A DNA stretch of 64,000 nucleotides from JALYUA01 sp038203955 (GTDB lineage Bacteria > Acidobacteriota > Thermoanaerobaculia > UBA5066 > Gp7-AA6): NCBI GenBank assembly GCA_038203955.1, contig JBBRDK010000005.1, positions 1-64,000 of the forward strand, written 5' to 3'. Below are positions 50,054-59,228 of the stretch, piece after piece (position 1 is the stretch's first letter; every line of letters begins with the position of its first letter). A program made the translations under genes and the position numbers. Below the pieces are notes generated by a model, which was given only the letters and a program-made list of their open reading frames with translations, made no database searches and was not told where the DNA came from.

Positions 50054-53000
50054 TCATCTCGCGACCAGCGGCCCCGGCGCTGCCTCGCGAGCCGTGATGT
50101 CTTTCAACTTGTTCAACTGGTACAGGCTGCTCATGATCGACTCGAAGTCGAGACCGAAATCGATGAGGCAGGTGATCTCGTCGACGCCGATCGCGCTCAG
50201 GACGGCGACGCGCTCGCGACAGCTGGCGACGGTCCCGACCAGCCCCCGCTCGTCGAAGAGTCTCTCCGTGGCCTGCTTGGTCAGAAAGTCCCGGTCCTCT
50301 TCCGTGGGCGCGAAATCCTCACCCGACCCGCGGACCCGGTCGGCCTGAAGACCGAGGTTGACGAGAAGGTAGTCGAGGTACGCGCCTCCCACTTTTTCCC
50401 GCACCGTTTCCATATGCTCCGCGAGAAACGTGTGCAGACTGACGGTGACCTGCCCCGTCGCGGGATCGTGTCCCTGCCTGGCCCTCGCCTTCCTGTAGAT
50501 GGCGATCTTCGGCGCCAGCTCCGCGACCGACATCAGGAACATCGACGTGATGACGTTCGCGCCGATCTCGCCGGCCTTCTCGAACGTCGCGTCGGATTGA
50601 CACGAGAGCCAGATGGGAAGCGACCGCTGGACCGGCCGCGGGTAGGTCATCACCTCGATCGGGTTTCCTGCGCCGTTCGGGAGCGTCATGGGCCGGCCCG
50701 CCCACAGCTCACGGACGATCCCGATGCGCTCGAACATGACGTTCCGGCGATCCACGTAGGTCGAGGGAGACAGAGCGAAATCATTGACGTGCCAGCCTGA
50801 CGCGAAGGAGACCCCGACTCGTCCGCCGGAGAGGTTGTCGACGACCGACCACTCCTCGGCCACCCGAATCGGGTCCTGGAGCGGCAACACCACGCTCGCC
50901 GCGCGAATCTGGATCCGGCTCGTGACGGCGGCGATCGCCGCGCCGACGACGGCCGGGTTCGGGTAGAGGCCCCCGAAGGAGTGGAAGTGCCGCTCGGGCG
51001 TCCAGACTGCCGCGTATCCATGCTGGTCGGCGAACCGAGACGCCTCGAGCACCAGCCGGTACTTGTCCGGCGAGTCCGCGGATCCGTCGGCCGAAAAGAA
51101 GAACAGGCTGAACTGAAGCGGCGAATCGGAGCCCCGTGCCGCGGACGTTTTCGATGCCGCCGCGCGCGGCGGAGCCGCCGGCGCTGCGGGGCGGTCCACG
51201 CGGGGAGGCGGAGCTGGATTTTCCGGCGAGGCAGTCGGCTGAGACCGGCGCGCGATCGGCGCGCGGACCGGCGATTTCCCTCGGCCGCGTTCCACGGCCG
51301 CGCAGACCTCGGCAAACGTCGGCGTGTCGAAGAGCGCGCGCAGCGGAAGTTCCACGCGGAGGTCTTTCCGGACTCGAGCGACCAGGAGGGAGGCGCGGAT
51401 CGAATCGCCGCCCAGGCGAAAAAAATTTCCATCCGGATCCGCGCGATCGACTTTGAGAAGATCGCACCAGATCTTAGCCAGCGACTCCTCGACCGAGACC
51501 GTCTTCTCCGGCGACGGCTCATCCGCCGGGCCTGGAGCGCTGCCCGCGGGCGCGAGGCCGAGCGCCTGCGCGAGTCCGATGCGACGCAGCTTTCCCGTCG
51601 GCCCCTTGGGGATTTCTCCGAGGATGAGAATCTGACGCGGAACCTTGTACTCGGCGAGCCGCCTGGCCGCGAACTGACGAAGGTCGGCCTCCGACGCCGA
51701 GGCGCCCGGCCGCAGCACGACGGCCGCCGCGACGTCTTCGCCGAGGGTCGGGTGCGGCACCGCGAACGCAACCGCCTGCGCCACCGCGGGGTGTCCCATG
51801 AGGGCCTCATCCACCTCGAAGGGCGAGAGCTTTTCGCCGCCGCAGTTGATGATCTCCTTCAAGCGGCCGGTCAAGGAAAGGAACCCGTCCTCGGAAAGGA
51901 CTCCCTGGTCTCCGGTCCGGAACCATCCCCGCGAAAACGACGCCTCGTTGGCCGCGGGGTTGCGGTCATAGCCCTGCATGACGGGCGGGCCCTGGATCAC
52001 GATCTCCCCGGCCTCGCCCGCGGGAAGCTTCTCGCCCGACTCGTTCATGATCGCGACGGACGGCCCTGCCGGGACCCCGACCGAGCCGGCGCGGCGGCGG
52101 CCGGGCGGGAGGGGGTTCGACGTGATTTGAGTGCACTCGGTCATGCCATACGCCTCGATGACCGGACATTTAAACTCCTGCTCCAGTCCCGTCTTGACGG
52201 AGGGCGGGAGAAAAGCGGCGGACGACCGGATGAAACGCAGAGGGCGGTCCTGCAGCGCGACGCGGTTCGACCCGGCGTTCTCGAGGATCGCCTGGTGGAT
52301 CGTGGGAGCGGCCGTGTACCAGGTCGGCCGGAACGTCCTCACCCAGTCGAAGAACTCGGGGATCAGGAGGCCGGGCGTGCTGACGACCGATGCTCCGGCC
52401 ATCAGCGACGAGAGTGTCGCGATGATCAACCCGTGCGCGTGGAAGAGAGGCATCACGTTGATGCAGCGGTCTTCGGGACGGATTTCGAGAGCCACGGCGA
52501 TGTTGTGGGCCGAGGTGCAGAGCTCCCTTTGCGAGAGAAGAACCGCCTTCGGGCGCGAGGTCATGCCCGAGGTGTAGAGAACGAGGGCCGGGTCCTCGGG
52601 GCGCGCGGACACTCCGCCGCGCGCCTCGCCCTGCGCCGGACCGGAAAAGCGGAACCGCCCTGCCGGCGCACCGGGCTCGGGCGCGATCTCGAGGATGGGA
52701 ATGCCGCGGGAGAGCGCCGCCGCCCGGGCGGGAGAATCGACGCCCTCCGAAAGGATCAGCGCGCGGGCGCCGAGATCGTCGAGAAAGAAATCGAACTCCG
52801 GCTGCCGGTATGCCGGATTCAAGGGAGCGCAAATGGCGGCGACGGAGACGCCGAGGAACGCCGCCGCCATGTCCGGGCCGTTCGGCATCACGACGGCGAC
52901 GCGATCCGTCCGCCCGATCCCGGCCCCCTTCAACCGTCCGGCGATCGCGGCGACGGTGGCGGCGAGCTCTCCGTACGTCGCGGGCGGGCGTCCCGGGGCC

Positions 53001-53113
53001 GCCAGCGCGGTCGCTTCGGGGCGCGACGCAACCCGCCGCTCGAGCAGGTCCGTCAGGGTCAGAGCGGGCGGATCGTTCAGGGTGGTCGAGCGAGCGGGCG
53101 TCGAGTGTGTCAC
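50054..53113 (-). CDS. AMP-ligase / carrier protein / luciferase-like monooxygenase fusion (MupA/Atu3671-type)
   Basis: 1019 residues in three modules. (1) Adenylating ligase, about 20-530: LVLYTSGMTSRPKAVLLS, MPLFHAHGLIIATL, TWYTAAPTIHQAI, AYGMTECTQ, WFRTGDQG, GPTGKLRR. The HAHG and TWYTAAPTIHQ segments and Ser in TSxTSRPK recall the oxalate-CoA ligase (AAE3) branch; Met replaces the P-loop Thr. (2) Carrier domain, about 545-615, phosphopantetheine Ser in GGDSIRAS (about 571). (3) FMN-dependent luciferase-like monooxygenase, about 655-1005: AAVWTPERHFHSFGG, GRVGVSFASGWH, YPRPVQRSLPIW. This predicts a small acid bound to the carrier and oxidised in place. The start is GTG with AGAGGAAG upstream. 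Confidence 0.92.
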   Translation of the reverse strand: MTHSTPARSTTLNDPPALTLTDLLERRVASRPEATALAAPGRPPATYGELAATVAAIAGRLKGAGIGRTDRVAVVMPNGPDMAAAFLGVSVAAICAPLNPAYRQPEFDFFLDDLGARALILSEGVDSPARAAALSRGIPILEIAPEPGAPAGRFRFSGPAQGEARGGVSARPEDPALVLYTSGMTSRPKAVLLSQRELCTSAHNIAVALEIRPEDRCINVMPLFHAHGLIIATLSSLMAGASVVSTPGLLIPEFFDWVRTFRPTWYTAAPTIHQAILENAGSNRVALQDRPLRFIRSSAAFLPPSVKTGLEQEFKCPVIEAYGMTECTQITSNPLPPGRRRAGSVGVPAGPSVAIMNESGEKLPAGEAGEIVIQGPPVMQGYDRNPAANEASFSRGWFRTGDQGVLSEDGFLSLTGRLKEIINCGGEKLSPFEVDEALMGHPAVAQAVAFAVPHPTLGEDVAAAVVLRPGASASEADLRQFAARRLAEYKVPRQILILGEIPKGPTGKLRRIGLAQALGLAPAGSAPGPADEPSPEKTVSVEESLAKIWCDLLKVDRADPDGNFFRLGGDSIRASLLVARVRKDLRVELPLRALFDTPTFAEVCAAVERGRGKSPVRAPIARRSQPTASPENPAPPPRVDRPAAPAAPPRAAASKTSAARGSDSPLQFSLFFFSADGSADSPDKYRLVLEASRFADQHGYAAVWTPERHFHSFGGLYPNPAVVGAAIAAVTSRIQIRAASVVLPLQDPIRVAEEWSVVDNLSGGRVGVSFASGWHVNDFALSPSTYVDRRNVMFERIGIVRELWAGRPMTLPNGAGNPIEVMTYPRPVQRSLPIWLSCQSDATFEKAGEIGANVITSMFLMSVAELAPKIAIYRKARARQGHDPATGQVTVSLHTFLAEHMETVREKVGGAYLDYLLVNLGLQADRVRGSGEDFAPTEEDRDFLTKQATERLFDERGLVGTVASCRERVAVLSAIGVDEITCLIDFGLDFESIMSSLYQLNKLKDITAREAAPGPLVAR

Positions 53114-53165
53114 TTCATCTTCCTCTCTGGAACCGCGAATGAGCCCGGCGGCTGGATCGCGCTCG

Positions 53166-55025
53166 TCACAGGTTCGGCATCTCGAACAGCCGAAGGAAGA
53201 GCCCGAGGGTCAGAACGATCAGAAGCAAGTCCACCTCATAGGGAATATTGAGCATGAAATTTGGATCGGCGTACTGCTTTCGCAACCGTTCGACCTCCGC
53301 GGGGTTGAAATACCCCTGCCGGGAGATGGTGTCATTCGACAGAAGGTCTTCCACCCATTCGGTTTTCAGCCTCAGAAGCTGAGGACTCCCCGGCGAGGCG
53401 AACGGAAATTTTTCACGCTGCGCGATCACCGGGGGCAGGTAGCGCGAGGCGATCTGGCGCAAGGCGTATTTCTCCTGGAAACCTCGAAGCTTCAGGTCCG
53501 GGGGCATCTTCGCGACCGAATCGAGGACCCCGAGATCCAGAAAGGGAAAGCGCCCCTCGACGGAATGCGCCAGGAGCATTCGATCTCCAGCGTCGCCGAG
53601 GAGATGGTCCGCGAGCCTGACCTTCAAGTCCACATACGACCGCTTGTGAATGGGATGCAGTCCGGCGATCTTACGCGGGTCGATGACTCCGAAGCGGATG
53701 AAGTCGAAATCGGCGTAGCGGGCCGTTACCTGTTCCGAAAAAAGCGATCGCTTGACGGCGCGGAGGGCAGATTGATTCGCTTCATAGTGAAAACCGGGAT
53801 CGCCCCACAGCGTCTCTCGCAGGACCGCTTCTTCAGGGGGGGCGGCGCCGGCGTCCTGCTGCTGCCGTCGATACCGGTCGAATCGATAGCTCGTGTATCC
53901 CGCGAACAGCTCGTCGGCGCCTTCGCCCGTCAGAACTACCCGGACGCCTTCCGATTGCGCCGCAGCGGAGAGCGCGTGCGTCGCCGCGTTGTACGTTTCC
54001 TTCAAGGGGCACTCGCAGTGCCAGATGACGTTTGAAAGATTTTCTGCGATGTCGGAGACGTCGAAGTCGATCTGCCGGTGTGGAAACTTCAATTGATCCA
54101 CCATGACCGACTGGTAATCCCGCTCCGCAAAGAACGCGTCGTTAAAAACGACCGAGAAGGTTGTCTTCTCATCGGGAGACACGGCCCGGATCATGCTGGT
54201 CACCAGGGAGGAGTCGAGTCCGCCGCTCAGATAGGCGCCCGCGGGCACGTCGGCCTGGAGGCGGCGCCGGACGGAGGAGAGCAGCCGCTCCTCGAGCTCC
54301 GCCAGGTCCTCGCTCTCCGACCGATGATAGACGGCGTCCGACTCTTTCGGATACAACACGTCCCAGTATTCCGCCGTCCTGACCGCGCCATTGCGAACCT
54401 CCAGGAGGTGGCCGGGCGGAAGGCTCTGGATTGCCTGGAACATCGTTCGCGGACTCACGAGACCGGGGAGGGAAAGAACCTGGTCGAGACCCGTCAGATC
54501 GACTCGGCGCTCGACGAGCGGGTGCACCAGGAGGGACTTGATTTCCGAGGCGAAAAGCAGCGTGTCTCCGACGATCGTGAAGAAGAGCGGTATGACGCCG
54601 AATTGGTCGCGCGCCAGCAGAACGGTTTGCTTTCGTTGATCGAAGATCGCCAGCGCGAATTGCCCGTTCAACAGGTTGAGAAGCGATGACCCTACGTCTT
54701 CGTAGAGATGGACCAGGACCTCGACGTCCGACCGCGAGCGGAAGCGATGACCACGGCCGGCGAGATCGTCCCGCAGGTCCAGATAGTTGAAGATCTCGCC
54801 ATTGCAGACCAGGTGCACCGACTCGTCCTCGTTGGACATCGGCTGGTTTCCGCACGCGGCGTCAATGATGCTCAAACGCCGGACACCAAAACCGACGCGG
54901 TCGTCCACGAAGAATCCCGCGTTGTCCGGCCCGCGGTGAATCAGTCTCTCCGTCATTTGCGCGAGGATGCCTGCGTCGATTCCAGCGGGCTCCCGGACGT
55001 TCACGATGCCGCAGATTCCGCACAT
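53166..55025 (-). CDS. Asparagine synthetase-like glutamine amidotransferase (AsnB family)
   Basis: 619 residues. N-terminal glutaminase with nucleophile C2 (MCGICG), RGPDNAGFF and CNGEIFNYLDL; C-terminal ATP-pyrophosphatase domain with the PP-loop YLSGGLDSSLV (about 265-275) and LTGEGADELFAGY. Both active sites are intact. Inside biosynthetic clusters, AsnB homologues make amides or close amide rings (for example beta-lactam synthetase and lasso cyclase), so here it probably amidates or cyclises the cluster product rather than making asparagine. First gene of the four; the gap to the next is 52 bp. Confidence 0.93.
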   Translation of the reverse strand: MCGICGIVNVREPAGIDAGILAQMTERLIHRGPDNAGFFVDDRVGFGVRRLSIIDAACGNQPMSNEDESVHLVCNGEIFNYLDLRDDLAGRGHRFRSRSDVEVLVHLYEDVGSSLLNLLNGQFALAIFDQRKQTVLLARDQFGVIPLFFTIVGDTLLFASEIKSLLVHPLVERRVDLTGLDQVLSLPGLVSPRTMFQAIQSLPPGHLLEVRNGAVRTAEYWDVLYPKESDAVYHRSESEDLAELEERLLSSVRRRLQADVPAGAYLSGGLDSSLVTSMIRAVSPDEKTTFSVVFNDAFFAERDYQSVMVDQLKFPHRQIDFDVSDIAENLSNVIWHCECPLKETYNAATHALSAAAQSEGVRVVLTGEGADELFAGYTSYRFDRYRRQQQDAGAAPPEEAVLRETLWGDPGFHYEANQSALRAVKRSLFSEQVTARYADFDFIRFGVIDPRKIAGLHPIHKRSYVDLKVRLADHLLGDAGDRMLLAHSVEGRFPFLDLGVLDSVAKMPPDLKLRGFQEKYALRQIASRYLPPVIAQREKFPFASPGSPQLLRLKTEWVEDLLSNDTISRQGYFNPAEVERLRKQYADPNFMLNIPYEVDLLLIVLTLGLFLRLFEMPNL

Positions 55026-55473
55026 CGGTCAGGCCGGGAAAGGCCTCGCGCACACGCGCGGAAGCTCCGGCAGGGTCCCCACCGTTCCGGGGCGTCTGAG
55101 GAGGCGCGGTTCCTTCTTCTCCTCCGGCGGTACCCGGGAGACGGCCGCGCGCCGCGGAAATCGCTCTGGAATCGGGCACTCCCGAGCACGGCACGAGTGC
55201 GGCAATTCTTTCTCCCTTCTGCGGATCGTTCGTCAGGAAAACCCCGAATCGAGGCAGGAAAGGCCCCGGAACGAGGTTGGATACCCGGTCGGGGACTTAC
55301 GTCTCCGAATTTTTATCTTATCCCGGACCCCCGCCTACGGGAATGCTTTGGGGGTCGGAGTCGGACGGCGTTCGAACGCCGGCTGCCACAGCAGGACGAT
55401 GGAAGCCACGGACGGGCGGCGAGGCCGCGACGCGCCGCAGCCTCGCACGCCTCAGAGGCCCATCCGCCCTTTC
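55026..55473. other. Intergenic region upstream of the NRPS-like cluster
   Basis: About 450 bp between the amidotransferase start and the end of the TonB receptor, both on the minus strand. Frames on both strands show no recognisable protein. An AT-rich stretch, GATAAGATAAAAATT on the minus strand near 55305-55325, stands out from the GC-rich surroundings and could be a promoter region, but no clear pair of hexamers is seen. No terminator hairpin with a T run was found. Confidence 0.4.
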
Positions 55474-57627
55474 TCAGAAATGCAGGGCAACCTCCGCGAA
55501 GAAGCGGCGGGGGGCCGCGACGTAGAACTGGCTGTCGCCGACTTCGCTCTCCGACGTGTAATGGCGGCTGTCGCCGAGATTCCGGCCGACGAGGGAGATC
55601 CGAAAGCGTTCGAGCTCCCAGCTCACGCCGGCGTCGGTTTCATAGAAGCCGTCCGTGAAAAAGCGGTTGCGGCGATTGAGCGGCCGCCGTCCCTGGTGAC
55701 GCACCGCAACGAACGCGCCCGCTCCGGTGCGGGGGGCATACGAGAGTTTCGCGTTCCAGAGATCGCGGGGAATGAGCTCGAGACGTTTTCCGTCGACCAC
55801 GCGCAGTTCGCCGTCCGGCGTTAGGAATGAAAATCGTATGAATCGGGCATCGTGGTGGGCGTACCCGGCCGAAAAGGACAGGCCGGGGAGCGGCGCGGGC
55901 CTATATCCCACTTCGATCTCCGCCCCCTGAAACCGCTCCGATCCCGCGTTGATCAGCGCGGGGGTTCCGTCCGCGCCCAGATTCGACACCACGAGGTTTT
56001 CGAAGGTCATGTGGAAAAGAGAGAGATCCACGGACACCTGGCGATCGAGCCACCGCGTCTTGAGTCCGACCTCGCCGCTTCGAGTTCTCTCTGGATCGAG
56101 GATGCGGGCGTTCTCGGTCTCCGTCAGGTTCGGCGCCGCCGGCTTGAACGCCGACTTCGCCGCTACGTAGAAATGGACCGAATTCACGCCGCCCGGGCGA
56201 TCGGAGACGAACCGTACGAGACCGCTCACACCGCCCGACCACTTCCCGTCCGATCGTGAATCGCGCGAGACGTCGGCCTCCGGCGCTCCCACCTCCTGAC
56301 CCTGCGCGAAGAGGCGTTCGGACACGGAGTCGAATCGGGCGCCTCCCGTGAACGTGAGGAAGGGCACGGGCGTCCACTCGTCGTTGACGTAGAAGCCCAC
56401 GAACGTCCGCCGGTCCACGAATGACCGGTTGTCGCCGGTGGGCGTGTCCGCGAAGCGCGGCACGACGACGGGTTCGATCTGGAGGTCGATGTCGAACCCC
56501 GTTCCCGAGGCGGTCGTTCGTCCCCACGTGATCGCGGCGCCGCCGACCACCCTGTGGCGGCCGGCGGCCTCGAAGAGCGCGGTGACGTGCAGGTCGTCGT
56601 AGAGAACCGTTTCGTGGGGCTTCAACGAGACTCCCGCCGCCGCCGCGGTGTTTCCTTCGACCGCGCCGACGAAGGAGCGGATCGAGATCTGGTCGTCGCG
56701 CGTGACGCCGAGAACGTTCTCCAGCGAAAGGGAGGCCGACAGGGGCTTCGCGAAGCGGGTCCTCAGGGAGTAGACACGATGGTCGACACGCCCTCCGTCC
56801 ACCCCGTAATTCCGCTCGATCCGAAATCCCGGAAGCGGCTCGCCCGCATCGACCGGCAGCGGCGACCCGAAGAACTGCGTGGTGCGAAAGACGTCGACCA
56901 ATCCCGAGAACTGCCCTCCGCCCGAAATGGGGACGTCGAGCCGCACGCCGCCGCGATCTTCGCGGTAGTCCGTCCGCTGCTGCCAGCCCTTCGCCCGGTC
57001 GAAGGTCCCGAACAGCCGTAGCTTCGCGCCGCCGAGGTCCTGAGTGTGCGACAGGTGCAGGCGCCCTTCGGAGAAAGAGCCTCCGCCGGCACGCACGTCG
57101 CTGCCCTGTGCCGCCGGCCGCGTGAACACCTGGATCATTCCCGCGAAGGCGGACACGCCGTAGAGGGTGCCCTGCGGCCCCTTGACGATCTCGATGCGGT
57201 CGACATCCTCGATGTTGATCTGAGACAGCGACGGATTGAACGGGCCGCCGGCCGGCATTCCATCCACCATCACGAGCAGCGCGTCGAACTCCTTCAGTCC
57301 CCACAGGCCGATATTGGGCAGCCGTCCGCCGTTGTCGCTCCCGAGGCCGGTGTCGACCCCGACGACGTCCTGAAGCGCCTCCGCAAGCGTCTTGACGTTC
57401 TCCCGGCGCAGCTGTTCGCCGGTGATCACCGTCGCCTGCCCCGGGATTTCCGTCTCATGTTCCGGAAGGCGCGTGGCGGAGACGACCACGTCCTCGCGGG
57501 TCGCCGGCGCGGCGGGGGGGGCCGCCGGGGGCGCTGCCTGTCCCTGTCCCCAGGCGGACGTGAGCGCGAACGAGAACAGCGTGATGAGCGATCGTGGCAG
57601 AAAACCGTTTCGTCGCGGCGCGCTCAT
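55474..57627 (-). CDS. TonB-dependent outer-membrane receptor
   Basis: 717 residues from ATG 57627, coupled by ATGA to the sigma-like gene. Signal LITLFSFALTSAWGQG and an Ala/Pro linker, then a TonB-box-like EDVVVSATRLPE (about 44-55). The plug has ENVKTLAEALQDVVGVD, LVMVDGMPAGGPF and VDRIEIVKGPQGTLYGVSAFAGMIQVF; a 22-strand barrel ends EVALHF with the terminal Phe. Siderophore/cobalamin-type TonB receptor layout, without the carboxypeptidase-regulatory domain of the broken receptor at 41040. It lies directly upstream of the NRPS-like cluster, so it may import a related molecule; that is inference. Confidence 0.93.
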   Translation of the reverse strand: MSAPRRNGFLPRSLITLFSFALTSAWGQGQAAPPAAPPAAPATREDVVVSATRLPEHETEIPGQATVITGEQLRRENVKTLAEALQDVVGVDTGLGSDNGGRLPNIGLWGLKEFDALLVMVDGMPAGGPFNPSLSQINIEDVDRIEIVKGPQGTLYGVSAFAGMIQVFTRPAAQGSDVRAGGGSFSEGRLHLSHTQDLGGAKLRLFGTFDRAKGWQQRTDYREDRGGVRLDVPISGGGQFSGLVDVFRTTQFFGSPLPVDAGEPLPGFRIERNYGVDGGRVDHRVYSLRTRFAKPLSASLSLENVLGVTRDDQISIRSFVGAVEGNTAAAAGVSLKPHETVLYDDLHVTALFEAAGRHRVVGGAAITWGRTTASGTGFDIDLQIEPVVVPRFADTPTGDNRSFVDRRTFVGFYVNDEWTPVPFLTFTGGARFDSVSERLFAQGQEVGAPEADVSRDSRSDGKWSGGVSGLVRFVSDRPGGVNSVHFYVAAKSAFKPAAPNLTETENARILDPERTRSGEVGLKTRWLDRQVSVDLSLFHMTFENLVVSNLGADGTPALINAGSERFQGAEIEVGYRPAPLPGLSFSAGYAHHDARFIRFSFLTPDGELRVVDGKRLELIPRDLWNAKLSYAPRTGAGAFVAVRHQGRRPLNRRNRFFTDGFYETDAGVSWELERFRISLVGRNLGDSRHYTSESEVGDSQFYVAAPRRFFAEVALHF

Positions 57628-58232
57628 GGCCTCGCCTCTCGCGCTTCCGACCCGGCGGGATTGGCTCCAGTCATCGTCTCCATGAAGTGAGAAGTCGTGC
57701 CGGCGAGATGGCGCAGAACGATTCTCGCCCGCTTCCACCGGCCGGCGGCACTTCGGTGCATTCCCTTGGGCAGGCGGATCCCGAGCTTCGCGAGCGCGAG
57801 GCACTCGATCTGCCGCACCCGCTCCCGCGTCAACCCGAGCTCGAGGGCGATTTTCGCCAGCGGCCGGGGAGGGCCGGCGAGCCCCAGGCTCGCACCCAGA
57901 ACGCGGATCTCCCGCGCGGTGAGATCTCCCGGGGAGGATTGGATCTGGAGAGCGAGGAGGTCGCTTTCCCAGACGGCCAGAGGCTGTTCCTGCCGGCAAT
58001 CGCATTCCGCCTCGCGCCGTTCGGCCGCCGCCGGTGAGGCGGAGGTGAGGGCGCGGGCGGCTGCTTCCCCATGCTTCTCCAGCCACAGCCACCCTTTCAT
58101 CCGGATCTCGAAGCTCGGACTCGCGGAGCTCGCGAGGACCTCGGCGAGCGACTCGATCAGGGCGCCGTGTCCCTCGAAGCGATCGCGGTCGTCGCTATCC
58201 CGCGGAGAGCACGCTTTCAATGAGTGCGTCAT
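57624..58232 (-). CDS. Sigma-factor region 4-like HTH protein without region 2
   Basis: 202 residues. LAKIALELGLTRERVRQIECLALAKLG (125-151, two overlapping motifs) is a textbook sigma70 region 4.2, which reads the -35 box, but there is no region 2 to bind the -10 or core coiled coil. The N-terminal 100 residues are Ala/Glu-rich with CDC near 77-79. The C-terminal tail is basic. Its stop overlaps the TonB receptor start (ATGA). It may regulate the receptor and cluster as an activator or co-sigma; this is inference. It could also be a degenerate sigma factor. Confidence 0.75.
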   Translation of the reverse strand: MTHSLKACSPRDSDDRDRFEGHGALIESLAEVLASSASPSFEIRMKGWLWLEKHGEAAARALTSASPAAAERREAECDCRQEQPLAVWESDLLALQIQSSPGDLTAREIRVLGASLGLAGPPRPLAKIALELGLTRERVRQIECLALAKLGIRLPKGMHRSAAGRWKRARIVLRHLAGTTSHFMETMTGANPAGSEAREARP

Positions 58233-58370
58233 CTTCTTCTCCCGCTTCGCCGACGAAGCGAAGCCGATCTCGGTTGGATGGTCGCGGTCGGACCCGGCGA
58301 CGGGACACTCCCGTACGAGCCCGCACGCGGACAGAGAACCCGGCAGGCGCCAGCGCCGCCGGGTTCCCTC

Positions 58371-59090
58371 TCAGATCCGCTGAGGGATGGCCCGAGGAGA
58401 AAGACAGGAGAGAGGAGAGGAAGGGAGCAGAAGCGGTCGAAGCACGAGGGATTTCCCATGGGTCTGGAGGGGATAAATCGAATGCTCGGCCATGCGTCGC
58501 CGGACATCGACGGCGTCGGCGGCTTCCGGGAGCGCGGTCATGCTTTCTCCAGAGCGGGAGAGGTCTCCTTCGGAGCTCGGCCGGGCCGGCTCGGCCTCGC
58601 GGTCCGCCTCCGCCCAGATCTCTCCCGAATACCAGCGCAGGCGTATGCGGGCGGCCGAAGGATCCGGCGCGATCAGAAACGGCCGGCTCGTCGCAGCGAC
58701 CACTTCCCCGCCGTCCCCTCCCATCCGGATCGCGAGGCGCGCCGCGTTCGTATCGAGGCGCGGCACCTTCCAGAGCCAGGAGCCGTCGCCCGGTTCGAGC
58801 TCGTCCGTCAGCCGAACGGAGTAGGTCCGCCCGCCGTCCACGGAAAGCAGAAGCTCGACCTCTTCCGCCGAGTCCGGCAAACCGGACCAGCGGACTTCCA
58901 CGAGGCTCCCCGCATCGAGTCGGTTCGATTGCCGCGGGCCCGAACGCCCGGTCGAGGAGGCGTCCGGCGAGACGGAGGCAAACTCCAGAACAGGCGCCCC
59001 CGCCGGAGAGTGAGGCGGACCCTCGGCCAGCGTCGCGGTGCTGACCAGCGCGCCGTAGAGAAGGGCCCCCAGCAAGACCTTGGGAAACAA
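58371..59090 (-). CDS. Exported beta-sandwich protein of unknown function
   Basis: 239 residues. Signal VLLGALLYGALVSTATLAEG, then a likely Ig-like domain (about 55-150): GSLVEVRWSGLPDSAEEVEL, LLLSVDGGRTYSVRL, GSWLWKVPRLDTN. The C-terminal 80 residues are charged and poorly ordered, ending in PLLLPSSPLSCLSPRAIPQRI. It resembles accessory Ig-like domains of acidobacterial exported proteins. No catalytic motif. Confidence 0.65.
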   Translation of the reverse strand: MFPKVLLGALLYGALVSTATLAEGPPHSPAGAPVLEFASVSPDASSTGRSGPRQSNRLDAGSLVEVRWSGLPDSAEEVELLLSVDGGRTYSVRLTDELEPGDGSWLWKVPRLDTNAARLAIRMGGDGGEVVAATSRPFLIAPDPSAARIRLRWYSGEIWAEADREAEPARPSSEGDLSRSGESMTALPEAADAVDVRRRMAEHSIYPLQTHGKSLVLRPLLLPSSPLSCLSPRAIPQRI

Positions 59091-59228
59091 GCGGCACAGC
59101 GTAATGGCGCCTTCCGAACGAAGTCAAACCGAAAATCCCCGCATGGGGACCAGGGCGGAATCGAAACCCGAGGCCGCATCTGCGATGGGCCCCGGTCTGC
59201 GTGTTCTGATGCGGCCAGGAGGATCCCC

